A DNA stretch of 64,000 bases, from positions 1-64,000 of the forward strand of contig CAZTOW010000010.1 of assembly GCA_964615375.1 (NCBI GenBank). Direction: 5' to 3'. The notes beneath the pieces were generated by a model. It saw nothing but the letters and a program-made list of their open reading frames with translations, had not been told where the DNA came from and made no database searches. Numbering within the stretch: position 1 is the first letter of the stretch; each line of letters begins with the position of its first letter. The stretch comes from CAZKWG01 sp964615375. Its GTDB lineage: Bacteria > Myxococcota_A > UBA796 > CAZKWG01. The position numbers and the translations under genes are program-made. Positions 33,344 to 41,880 of this stretch are shown one piece after another.

Positions 33344-35170
33344 TCACTTCGCCGCCTTCCAGTCGAAGCTGAGGTTGAGCGCCTCGTCCAGCACCAGCAG
33401 CTTCTCGAAGTAGAAGGGCTGGCCGTCCAGCGGCAGGGTCACGCGGACCGGCTGCACGCCCTGGGCCATGGCCTCGCCGTCGTACTGGGCCGTGGCCTGG
33501 GCCTGGACCACCTGGGCCGGCTGCCCGCCCACCTGTCCGGGCACGGGGATCGGCGTGAAGTAGTCCACCTGACGCAGAGATCCGTCGATGGAGCGCCCCT
33601 TCATCTCCGCCCCGCGCGGCAGGTACACCGTCCAGGCCACCCCGGTGGACGGCACGTCCGCCTGCGGGAGGACCGCCTGGAAGCTCCCCTTCCCGCTGTC
33701 GTCGGGCGCCTGGCCGTCCTCGACGTAGACCAGCTCCACCGAGAACTGGGCCAGCTCGCCGCCCGAGGTCTGGCTGCGCATCAGCGGGATGAGCACGCGC
33801 CCGTCCTCGGCCCGCCCCGGCTTCACGCTGTTGCCCGCCACGAAGGTGCTCCAGGGCACCGCGCCGTCGGGCAGCTTCAAGCGGAGGAACTGCGCCTGGT
33901 TGTTGCGCATGGCGTAGACCACCTGCGTCATGCGCCGCCCGTCGGGCGTCAGCACGGTGGTCGCCGAGGCCTGATCGATCAGCGTCACCAGCAGCTCCAC
34001 CGCCTCGTGAGCCTGCACGCCCAGCGGGATGCTGTACTCGGCCTTGTTGTACTTGAAGCCGAACAACACCGGCCAGTCCGTCTGACCGAGGATGGAGGCG
34101 GGCAGGTCGCGGACGTCCACCGGCACCACGCCCGCGCCCTCACCCGGCTTCAGCTCCAGGCTGCTGCGCGCGTCGATGCCCACCCAGCCCTTGACGCGCT
34201 CCACCCCGTCCACGCGCAGGTCGGGCACCGTCACCTGCCCGCTGCCCTCGGGGAGCCGGCTCTCGTAGTCCACGATCAGCGTGTAGCTGCCCTTTGCCTC
34301 GAAGTTGAGCGCCACGTCGATCACGGAGCGCCCCTCCTTCCGCGAGACCGACCAGTCGCGGATGCCCTGGCCGCGCACGTCCAGGATGGTGGCGCTCTCC
34401 GGCACGCTGACCGAGAGCTTCTCCACCCCGGCATGCAGGATCGAGTACTGGATCGTGCTGCGCACGCTCAGCAGGCCCTCGGCCACCCCGACCAGCGCCT
34501 GGTGCTCGGCGTAGACCCGCGCGCTCACCGCCTCGGCCGTCTCCGCCGACTTGCGCTGCCAGGACACCGAGAGGTTGCCCGTCGCCGGCAGCAGCGCGCG
34601 GATCACCCGACCGCCGGCCGAGCTCTCCTGCCGCACCTGCTGAGCGTTGGCCACCTGCACATTGAGCGCGTCCTGCGAGGGCACGGTCACCGCCACCTCG
34701 GTCCCGCCCGAGGGCGTCAGCGCGAAGGCGAAGCCCTGCTGGCCGCTGGAGTCCCAGACCGTGGCGGCGAACTCCAGGTCCACGTTCAGCGTGCCCTTCT
34801 TGTTCGTGATCAGCGTGTACCAGCCGTTGTCCAGGTAGATCGGCGCGTCCACGTTGCCGATGCGGGCCTGGCGCAGGGCCACCGTGGTCGGGAGCAGGCG
34901 CACCGCCACCCAGCCCTCGCTCTTCAGCACGTCCACGGTCACCCGCGACTGGAAGATCACGCTCTCGGCGTCCACCCGCCCCGTGTAGGTCGCCCGCGAG
35001 ATCACGGCGTCGCGCGGGGCGGGCTCGGGCTTGTCCTTGGGCGCCATGCCGCGCTCGTAGAGCTCCTGGAAGTCCTCCCACGGGACGACGACGCGCGCCG
35101 AGGGGAGCTCCTGGGCCAGGGCGGGGAGCGGGACGGCGAGCACGAGGGCGACGAGCAGAGAGCGGAGCAT
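33344..35170 (-). CDS. Large secreted beta-rich protein, paired with 35179-37728
   Basis: A 608-residue secreted protein (signal peptide SLLVALVLAVPLPALAQ). It appears to be built of beta strands (GSYTLIVDYESRLPEGSGQ, VQPVRVTLPLDGQPFYF) and has no recognised catalytic motif. A block near residues 420-480 (AMRNNQAQFLRLKLPDGAVP, GRVLIPLMRS) matches QVRNDRRQFLRLSLPDDLTL, GRLLIPLEKS in the 849-residue neighbour, so the two are distant paralogues. The gap between the two genes is 8 bases, so they are probably translated from one message. Function is unknown. Confidence 0.8.
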   Translation of the reverse strand: MLRSLLVALVLAVPLPALAQELPSARVVVPWEDFQELYERGMAPKDKPEPAPRDAVISRATYTGRVDAESVIFQSRVTVDVLKSEGWVAVRLLPTTVALRQARIGNVDAPIYLDNGWYTLITNKKGTLNVDLEFAATVWDSSGQQGFAFALTPSGGTEVAVTVPSQDALNVQVANAQQVRQESSAGGRVIRALLPATGNLSVSWQRKSAETAEAVSARVYAEHQALVGVAEGLLSVRSTIQYSILHAGVEKLSVSVPESATILDVRGQGIRDWSVSRKEGRSVIDVALNFEAKGSYTLIVDYESRLPEGSGQVTVPDLRVDGVERVKGWVGIDARSSLELKPGEGAGVVPVDVRDLPASILGQTDWPVLFGFKYNKAEYSIPLGVQAHEAVELLVTLIDQASATTVLTPDGRRMTQVVYAMRNNQAQFLRLKLPDGAVPWSTFVAGNSVKPGRAEDGRVLIPLMRSQTSGGELAQFSVELVYVEDGQAPDDSGKGSFQAVLPQADVPSTGVAWTVYLPRGAEMKGRSIDGSLRQVDYFTPIPVPGQVGGQPAQVVQAQATAQYDGEAMAQGVQPVRVTLPLDGQPFYFEKLLVLDEALNLSFDWKAAK

Positions 35171-35178
35171 TCTGGACC

Positions 35179-37728
35179 TCAGCGGGAGCGCGACGGGCGC
35201 GCGGGATGGTAGGTGATGTTCGCGGTGAGCGGCTGGCCCTCGGGCACGAGTCGGGCCTCGAAGCGCAGGATCTGGCCGGCGCGCGGGATGGGGACGCTGG
35301 GGGGCAGGGCGAGCGCGGGCGGCGCCTTCGCCCCGGACGCAGGGGGAGGCGCGGCCACGACCACCGGCCTGGGCCCCTCGTCAGGCTCGGGCTCAGCCAC
35401 GACCGACGGCGGCGGGGCCTCGAGCTTCCCCAGCTTCTCCCGCGTGCTGCTCAGGCGGGCCTGGGCCTCGGCGTAGGCCCCCTTCATGTCCACCTGCTCG
35501 GCCTGCTCGACCCCCGCCAGCACGCTGGAGACCTGAACCAGCTCCTCCAGCGCGGCCGCGGTCGCCTGCAGATCGCCCGAGCGCTCGGCCTCGTCGGCCG
35601 CGTTCAGCAGGCGCTCCTGATCGAGGGCGACGCTGGAGGTCTTCGCGCGGGCCATGTCGCGCACCCGTCGCGTGGCCGCCTCCTCTTCGCCGTCGGCGCT
35701 CTCGCCCGAGGTATCCAGGACCACGGCCAGGTTGTCCTGGAGCGCGTTGGCGGCGGCGTTCCCCGGGTCGATGGTCAGCGCCTCGTCCAGCAGCGCGCGG
35801 CTGTCCTCGAAGCGGTTCTCCTTGTAGGCGTCGTAGGCGGCGTTCCAGTAGACCTGGGAGAGCTCGGTGGCTTCTACGGTCGCCTGCGCCTTCTGCGGTG
35901 CGGGCTTCGGGGGGGGCTTGGGGGCCTTCCTGGGGGGCCGGGCGCTGGGGATGCGCTGGTTGAGCCGGGGCAGCGCCAGGGCCTCCTCCTTGCGCATCGC
36001 GCCGATCTCGATGTTCTCCGCGCTCTCCGCCGCCGTGAGCTCGTCGAGGTTGATCCCGGACTGATCGATCGCGGTCCTCTCGCTCTCGACCGAGAGCGTG
36101 TCGTAGTTGAAATTCAGGCTGAAGGTGCCGGTCACGGGGTCCGTGACGCCCGCCTCTCCCCCTGCCCCGTTCATCCCGTCGAGCACGAAGGTGTTCTCCT
36201 GCTCGGTCAGCGCCTCCCCATAGGAGCGCCCGTAGCTCAGGCCCACCTCGCGGCTGCTCCAGGCCGGCACCTGCGTCAGCGCGCTCTCCACCTCACCTGC
36301 GCCGTAGCCCGGGGGCAGCACCAGCTCCCAGCGGGCGTAGGCGATGGGCGCGTCCACCGCCGGCGTGGCCAGCGCGCGCTCCCCTCGCTGCTCCCAGCGC
36401 GCGCTCCGGCCGAAGAAGGACAGGTCCACCGGGAAGCTGACCAGCCCGGAGAGCGTCTCCACCGACTTCTCCAGCGGGATGAGCAGGCGGCCCTGCTCGT
36501 CCCGGGAGACCTGGACCGCCCGACCCGCCACCGTGGCGCTGAAGAGCGTGAGATCGTCCGGCAGGCTCAGGCGGAGGAACTGACGCCGGTCGTTGCGCAC
36601 CTGGTAGCGGGCGCGCAGCACGACGCGGCCCTGATCGGCGGTGGCGACCTCGTAACGGGCCTCGTCGATGACGGTGGGCGGCCCCTCGATGGGCTCCCAG
36701 CGCACGACCCGCGCCCCCAGCTGGGGGTCGGTCCCATGCATGCGGAAGGTCGCCAGCGGCGTGCCCTCGGCCAGGCCCTGGGCCCAGTCAGGGAGCGCGC
36801 GCGCCGGGACCGGCTCCACCCCGCCCCCTGGGGAGGGGACCACCAGGGCCTCCTCACCGAGCAGGAGCGTGGCATAACCCTGGGTCTCCGCGCTCTCCGG
36901 CCAGGGGGCGGGCAGGTCGCCGCCGGCCTCCCCCAGGCGAGCCCGATAGCGCACCCGCAGCGCGAGCACGCCCGAGACCGGGCGGGCCAGGCGCACCGTC
37001 ACGGTCTGGCCCGAGCGCGAGGTCCCCAGCACGCCCTCACCCTCCACCTGCAGCTCCTCGGCCCGGCCGTCCAGGCGGAAGCGCACCGCGTCCACCGATC
37101 CGCGGGAGACCTGCCAGCGCAGGAGGGCCGATCCCTCGACCGCCCCACCCTCCAGGCGCAGGGCCAGCGCGCTCTCGGCGCGGAGCAGCGTGGGTCGGGG
37201 CGGGCGCTCCCCCGCGGGCCGCCAGCTCAGGTTCAGGCGCCCGGGATCCCCGCCGTCCAGGCGATCCCGGCTGCGCACCGCCCCCGCCATCGCCAGCTCC
37301 CAGGGCCCCACCACCCGGACGGCGCGGCGCGCGGCGGGGGCGACGCGGAGGTTGATCGCGGCCTGCGGCGAGGGCAGGCTGGCACGCACCCGGACCTCGC
37401 GCGGTTGGTCCAGGTCCAGGAGGAGGTGCTGCATCCCGTCCGGCCCGGGGCTCAGCAGGGCGGGGCGACCGTCCACCTCCGCCGAGCTCACCGCCGCCTC
37501 CACCCCCAGGAGCGGGAGGTCCACCATCCCCGGCTCCAGCGGCAGCAGCGTCCAGCGCAGGGTCAACGCCGCCTCCGGCCCCGGCTCCAGCGCCACGTCC
37601 AGGGAGCTCGCGGTCCAGGCCACCGGCGCGCGCTCGGGCCTCTCCTCGGCGGGTCGGAGCGCGTCCAGCGGAGCCCAGACCACGGCCGGCTCGACCGCGC
37701 ACAGGACCAGAAGGAGGTTCACCGCCAT
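35179..37728 (-). CDS. Large secreted protein with a TPR-like C-terminal region
   Basis: An 849-residue secreted protein with a weak signal peptide (NLLLVLCAVEPAVV). The first about 540 residues are a beta-rich region related to its downstream partner (QVRNDRRQFLRLSLPDDLTL). Next is a Pro/Lys-rich hinge (PPRKAPKPPPKPAPQK, about 597-612), then helices with a TPR-like unit (AAYDAYKENRFEDSRALLDE, about 629-648) and Glu/Ala-rich coiled-coil-like stretches. The tail is Pro-rich. I recognise no enzyme. It is upstream in the operon; the function of this pair is unknown. Confidence 0.8.
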   Translation of the reverse strand: MAVNLLLVLCAVEPAVVWAPLDALRPAEERPERAPVAWTASSLDVALEPGPEAALTLRWTLLPLEPGMVDLPLLGVEAAVSSAEVDGRPALLSPGPDGMQHLLLDLDQPREVRVRASLPSPQAAINLRVAPAARRAVRVVGPWELAMAGAVRSRDRLDGGDPGRLNLSWRPAGERPPRPTLLRAESALALRLEGGAVEGSALLRWQVSRGSVDAVRFRLDGRAEELQVEGEGVLGTSRSGQTVTVRLARPVSGVLALRVRYRARLGEAGGDLPAPWPESAETQGYATLLLGEEALVVPSPGGGVEPVPARALPDWAQGLAEGTPLATFRMHGTDPQLGARVVRWEPIEGPPTVIDEARYEVATADQGRVVLRARYQVRNDRRQFLRLSLPDDLTLFSATVAGRAVQVSRDEQGRLLIPLEKSVETLSGLVSFPVDLSFFGRSARWEQRGERALATPAVDAPIAYARWELVLPPGYGAGEVESALTQVPAWSSREVGLSYGRSYGEALTEQENTFVLDGMNGAGGEAGVTDPVTGTFSLNFNYDTLSVESERTAIDQSGINLDELTAAESAENIEIGAMRKEEALALPRLNQRIPSARPPRKAPKPPPKPAPQKAQATVEATELSQVYWNAAYDAYKENRFEDSRALLDEALTIDPGNAAANALQDNLAVVLDTSGESADGEEEAATRRVRDMARAKTSSVALDQERLLNAADEAERSGDLQATAAALEELVQVSSVLAGVEQAEQVDMKGAYAEAQARLSSTREKLGKLEAPPPSVVAEPEPDEGPRPVVVAAPPPASGAKAPPALALPPSVPIPRAGQILRFEARLVPEGQPLTANITYHPARPSRSR

Positions 37729-37889
37729 CTCGCCGCTCCTCGGACACCAGACAACGCCGCGCGCCCTCGGTTCCTTACAGTGGGCGGCTCCTCCCTCAGG
37801 TTAATCCCCTTCGGATTCGAGGGCCCGCGCGCCTTGCACCTTCCCCCCCGATCGCGTAAGAGGCCCCGTCTCTCGGAGAGGATCGACCC

Positions 37890-38090
37890 ATGGAGATCGC
37901 CTTCTGGCACGTCAACGGCAACCTCATCGCCGAGGTCAACAGCAGCGCCGTCCCCCGCGTCGGTGACCACATCGACATCGACGCCGAGGCCCTCGTCGTC
38001 GAGCGGGTCAAGTGGGTGGTCGAGGCGGAGGTCATGAGCGCCGAGGTGCTGGTGGGACCCGCCAACGGGCACGCCTCCCCCGCCGCCTGA
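37890..38090 (+). CDS. Small hypothetical protein
   Basis: A 66-residue protein starting MEIAFWHVNGNLIAEVNSS. Its beta-rich pattern (AVPRVGDHIDIDAEALVVER) looks like a single small barrel fold. GGAGAGGATCG upstream gives a good ribosome site. Its stop (38088-38090) is in the same frame as the following 863-residue gene, which begins about 80 bases later without a clear ribosome site. No function recognised. Confidence 0.6.
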   Translation: MEIAFWHVNGNLIAEVNSSAVPRVGDHIDIDAEALVVERVKWVVEAEVMSAEVLVGPANGHASPAA

Positions 38091-38168
38091 GCCGTCGCGC
38101 CTCTGGCCTCCTCTCCCCTCCCCTCGGATCGCCTCGAGCTCCGGCTGGACCACGCCGGCTCGTGCCTG

Positions 38169-40760
38169 TTGCACGTCCGCCCGATGGGAGGGTCGGTCGA
38201 GCTCGCGCTGCGCTGGGGCGAGGGCTCCCGGCGCTTCTCGCTGGAGCGCGCGCTGCGGCGCTGGCTGGTCGTGCGCTGCGGAGACGAGCGGCTCGTCTTC
38301 TCCGCGGAGACCGACCGCGTTCGGCTCCCCGCGGGCACGGCGGAGGTCACCCTGCTGCTGGGCGAGGATCTCCCTCTGCTCACCCTGGAGCTGGAGCCCT
38401 CCCCGGCGATCCGCGGGCCCGTCTGGCAGCTCTCCCCCTTCGAGACGCGCTACCTCGCCGCCTATGGGCGCCCTCACCCGCCCGCAGCGCCCGGCGCCGG
38501 CCCCCACGGGCTGCGCACTGACCTGCACACCCACCTCGCCGGCTGCCTCTCGGGCGAGGACCTCGTGCAGACGGGCACGGAGCTCGGGCTCAGCTACCCG
38601 GCCCCCCTGCTGGCCGAGGCCGGGGTCCACGTCCAGGCCCGCGGCCCCGTCCCCCTCGCCGAGCTCAGCCCCCGCCTGCGCGCGCGCCTGGCCGCCCGCC
38701 TGAGCCTGCCCCTGGACCGCCCGGTCACCTTCGCCGACCTGGAGGACGTCTACCGCCTCCGCGCGCCGATCACCAAGAGCCGGGCCGCCTTCCCCGCGAT
38801 CCTGGGCCGGATCGCCCGGGACTACGCCGCCATGGGCCTCTCCTGGGTGGAGCTGTCCACCTACGACATCCTGGACGGCGAGCGCCTCGCCTGCGCCCAC
38901 CGCCTGGCGCCCACGCTCGAGCGCGAGACGGGGGTGCGCCTGCGCTTCCTGGTGGCGCTGAGCCGCCACGACGACCTGGAGTGGGATCTGGACGCGCTGG
39001 ACCGCCTCGATCAGCTCCTGGAGAGCCGGCTCATCGCGGGCGTGGACTTCATGGGCCAGGAGACCAACTCCACCCACAGCTTCAGCGAGCAGCTCCGGGC
39101 CGTGGGGGCGCTGGCCGCCCGCCGCCGCCCCGGGCTGACGGTGCGCGTGCATGCGGGCGAGAACCCCGCCTTCCCCGAGAACGTCCGCGCCGTGGTCGAG
39201 ATCCTCCGGCCCTACCCCGTGCGGGTCCGGGTCGGGCACGGGCTCTACGGGGTGGACGAGGGCACGCTCGCCCTGCTGCGCGAGGCCGACGCCCTCGTGG
39301 AATTCAACCTGAACTCGAACCTCGCCCTCAACAACCTCCAGGGCGCGGGGCAGGTCCCCCTGCTGCGCACCCTGCGCGCCGGCGTGCCGTGCGTGCTGGG
39401 CACCGACGGCTACGGCATCTACCTGTGCTCGCCCGACCGCGAGCTGCAGGCGGCGCGGCTGGCGGGGCTGGACGAGGAGGGGCTCGCCCAGATCCGCGCG
39501 AGCGAGGCCGCCTTCCTGGAGGCGCAGGAGGCGGTGGAGGCGCGATCGGGGACCCGGATCCTCGGCTTCGAGCCCCCCGAGCCCCTGGCCCCGCGCCACT
39601 GGCGACCCGAGCTGGGCAGCGCGCGGGAGCAGACCCGGGAGGCGCGGCGGGCGGCGCTGCGGGCCCGGCTGGACGGGCTGGGCGTGCCCCTGCTCGATCC
39701 ACCCGGGGTGGACGCGCTGCTTGCCGGGCGGCGCGTGATCTCGGTGGCCGGGGCCTGGCGGGGGAGCTGGGAGGCGCTGGGGCCCGCACGTCAGGCCCGG
39801 ATCGAGTCCGTGCTGACCGAGCTCGTGGCCGGGCTGGACCCGCAGACGACGGTGCTGGTCCTGGGCGGCACCGCGTCGGGGGTGGAGGGGATCGCGGCGC
39901 GGGAGGCGCGGAGGCGCGGCGTGCCCACCCTGGGCACCCTGGTCGCCGAGGCCCCGCTGGACCGGCTCGCCCCCGATCTGCTCGGCCACGCCACGGTCAT
40001 CGCTGAGCGCCTGCACGACAAGCTGGGCGCGCTCTACCCCCTGCTGCGGCGGCACGGGGCGCTCTGCCTCTTCTTCGCCGGCGGGCACATCGTCAGCGAC
40101 GAGATCCGCGCCGCCGGGAACCTGCGGGTGCCGCTGATGCTCATGGCTGAGGTCGGCGGGGCCAGCGGCGCGCATGCCGCCCACCTCCCCGAGCGCGCGT
40201 TCACCGAGGCCGCCCAGGTGCTGGCCGCCCTGACCGGGCTCTCGCCCTGGCCCTCCACCCGCGACCCCTACTGGCACCTGGGGCCGAACCCCGTGGTGGA
40301 CGTCGTGCTGCTGCGCCCCGGCGGCCGGGGGGAGCAGGTGCTCCTCATCCGCCGCGACGACGACGCCGCGGCCGAGCCTGGGGCCTGGGCGTTGCCCGGC
40401 GGGTTCCAGGCCACCGACGCCCCGCGGGGCGCGCCCTGGACCCCCGGCGCCGAGTCCGACGAGGAGGCCGCCATCCGCGAGCTCCAGGAGGAGACCGGCC
40501 TGGACCTGGGCGGGCTCACCCTGGTGCGCGTCGGAGAATTCGAGGGTGAGGGGCGCGATCCCCGCGACACCGCCGAGGCCTGGAGCCGCTCGCACGCCTT
40601 CGCCCTCCGCCTGCCGCCCGCGCTGGCCGGCGCCCCCGTGGCCGGCGGAGACGACGCCGCCGACGCCCGCTGGTTCGATCTCGACGCCCTGCCGGAGAGG
40701 CTGGCCTTCGATCACGCCCGCATCCTGCAGGCCGCGCTGGGGCGGCTGGGCGGGAGCTGA
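38169..40760 (+). CDS. Adenosine-deaminase-like / SLOG-like / NUDIX fusion protein
   Basis: An 863-residue cytoplasmic fusion. Residues 1-110 are a beta-rich domain I do not recognise. Residues 115-455 match the adenosine deaminase fold: metal-binding HTH (120-122), HAGE (328-331), GHG (356-358) and TDG (412-414), where deaminases usually read TDD. Residues about 521-690 form a Rossmann-like domain (VISVAGAWRGSWEALG, VLGGTASGVEG, CLFFAGGHIVSDE) resembling SLOG-type nucleotide-binding domains. Residues 710-863 are NUDIX, with GAWALPGGFQ then the box core RELQEETGL (770-778) and an insertion before the first box Glu. The fusion should bind and process nucleosides or nucleotide derivatives. The start is uncertain: TTG 38169 has no ribosome site and protein-like sequence begins earlier. 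Confidence 0.85.
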   Translation: MHVRPMGGSVELALRWGEGSRRFSLERALRRWLVVRCGDERLVFSAETDRVRLPAGTAEVTLLLGEDLPLLTLELEPSPAIRGPVWQLSPFETRYLAAYGRPHPPAAPGAGPHGLRTDLHTHLAGCLSGEDLVQTGTELGLSYPAPLLAEAGVHVQARGPVPLAELSPRLRARLAARLSLPLDRPVTFADLEDVYRLRAPITKSRAAFPAILGRIARDYAAMGLSWVELSTYDILDGERLACAHRLAPTLERETGVRLRFLVALSRHDDLEWDLDALDRLDQLLESRLIAGVDFMGQETNSTHSFSEQLRAVGALAARRRPGLTVRVHAGENPAFPENVRAVVEILRPYPVRVRVGHGLYGVDEGTLALLREADALVEFNLNSNLALNNLQGAGQVPLLRTLRAGVPCVLGTDGYGIYLCSPDRELQAARLAGLDEEGLAQIRASEAAFLEAQEAVEARSGTRILGFEPPEPLAPRHWRPELGSAREQTREARRAALRARLDGLGVPLLDPPGVDALLAGRRVISVAGAWRGSWEALGPARQARIESVLTELVAGLDPQTTVLVLGGTASGVEGIAAREARRRGVPTLGTLVAEAPLDRLAPDLLGHATVIAERLHDKLGALYPLLRRHGALCLFFAGGHIVSDEIRAAGNLRVPLMLMAEVGGASGAHAAHLPERAFTEAAQVLAALTGLSPWPSTRDPYWHLGPNPVVDVVLLRPGGRGEQVLLIRRDDDAAAEPGAWALPGGFQATDAPRGAPWTPGAESDEEAAIRELQEETGLDLGGLTLVRVGEFEGEGRDPRDTAEAWSRSHAFALRLPPALAGAPVAGGDDAADARWFDLDALPERLAFDHARILQAALGRLGGS

Positions 40761-40910
40761 GTGGGTTGAGGAGGAATGAAGCAGGATCACCGTCTGCCAG
40801 AGCGGTAGCGGCGAGGCGCCACGCTGGCCCCACGGGTATCAGCGCGAACACCAGGACTGAAACCAGTCACAGGTCCGCTATTCAGCGATCAAATGCCGAC
40901 ATGACCCTCA

Positions 40911-41240
40911 AAGCCAATCTTCGGAGAGAAGACCAACGAGTACATCCAGAGCGCGCTGACCGACCTGCTCCTCGAGATCGACGACTCGCGGCGGATAGCG
41001 GAACTCGAACACCTGCCCATAGAGCAGCAACCACATCACCCAGACCAGTGGATCTCGATCCTCGACGTGCAGCGTACGGACGCCCGTTGGACCCGCAACG
41101 TCGTCGACATGCAGGATGTCGTGTTACCGATCCCCCACATCCGCCCCATTCCGCTGAGTATGGGCGCGAGCGACTGGCCGTCCAGGGCTGTATTGGTAGG
41201 CTGTCTCTGCTTGAAAACCGAGGAGTGGAACGGGGGCTGA
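40911..41240 (+). pseudogene. Coding remnant without start
   Basis: An open stretch of 110 codons between an in-frame TGA (40902-40904) and TGA 41238. It reads like real protein (IFGEKTNEYIQSALTDLL, IDDSRRIAELEHLPIEQQ, RTDARWTRNVVDMQDVV) with GC-rich third positions. It lacks an ATG near its front, so it is probably the middle of a lost gene. The family is not recognised. Confidence 0.35.
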
Positions 41241-41381
41241 GGGCTGGGGTTTGGCGGGAGCAAGAAGAGGGCCGATAGCAGGCATGCGCGGAGGGGTGCA
41301 GAGCGGTGCGTAATGAGGGGCATCAAGCTCCCATTCCATGAGTATGCACTATGGGTTCGTGCACTTCGAGAAGGCAGGTTG

Positions 41382-41585
41382 AACCGCCAAGGCGCCATGG
41401 ACGCCAAGGCCCGATGCAATGCAATCTCCAGGCAGCCCCAGACTGATCGGCGCGCAATAGATGGTGGCCGCGCCCCTCGCGACAGCACCCCTCCACTTTC
41501 CCGAGCGCCGGGGGGGGGGGACGGCGGCCCCCTGAAACAACGTCTCACCGCGTCGGGCCTTGGCGTCCATGGCGCCTTGGCGGTT
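41382..41585. mobile_element. 204-bp hairpin element with perfect 33-bp inverted ends (MITE-like)
   Basis: AACCGCCAAGGCGCCATGGA and the next 13 bases (41382-41414) are the exact reverse complement of 41553-41585. Internally each arm repeats CGCCAAGG around the palindrome GGCGCC. The 138-base centre has an 11-G run (41510-41520). No transposase is encoded and no target duplication is obvious. It resembles the CGCCAAGG-type intergenic repeats seen in several bacterial genomes; the origin of this copy is inference. Confidence 0.6.
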
Positions 41586-41689
41586 AATTCCCTCTGAAGT
41601 TCAGGGAGGCAGCCTGAAACCGGCATTCTGGACTGAAGCTGAGCCACATGATACCTTACTGCGTGCCCGATAGACCGCCTTCGAAAGTG

Positions 41690-41870
41690 GCTCAAAGGAG
41701 AGCGCGTGCCCCCTGGAATGTGGGATCAAGAGGGGGCCTACGTGCCGTGTCTAACGGCCGCCTATTGGAGGTGCTCGGACTGACCCTCAACCTCGCCAAG
41801 GAGACGGATCTCGCGCTCATAAACATGGCGGCCCTGAGAGGCGTACTCTGGCTGCTGCACACAGGGGGAA
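41690..41870 (+). pseudogene. Frame-broken coding debris
   Basis: Two adjoining reading frames look coding. One reads DRLRKWLKGERVPPGMWDQE and stops after YWRCSD. The next frame begins LLEVLGLTLNLAKETDLALI and continues NMAALRGVLWLL. A frameshift between them would explain both. No family recognised; low confidence. Confidence 0.22.
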
Positions 41871-41880
41871 CTGCGAGGAC

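Larger units (their letters stand above)
40761..41880. other. Gene-poor scar region
   Basis: About 1.1 kb without a convincing complete gene. It holds coding debris (40911-41240 and 41690-41870) and a 204-base hairpin element (41382-41585), the latter containing a run of 11 G. The mixture of short coding remnants and an inverted-repeat element marks this as an old insertion or deletion site. Confidence 0.6.

Noticed and set aside
15761..40760. RADAR-like deaminase plus ATPase system
   Set aside because: The ATPases and the deaminase-like fusion are about 19 kb apart on different strands with many unrelated genes between; no evidence they form a unit.
41036..41695. 219-codon minus-strand ORF
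   Set aside because: It crosses the hairpin element and lacks coding-like composition or recognisable motifs.
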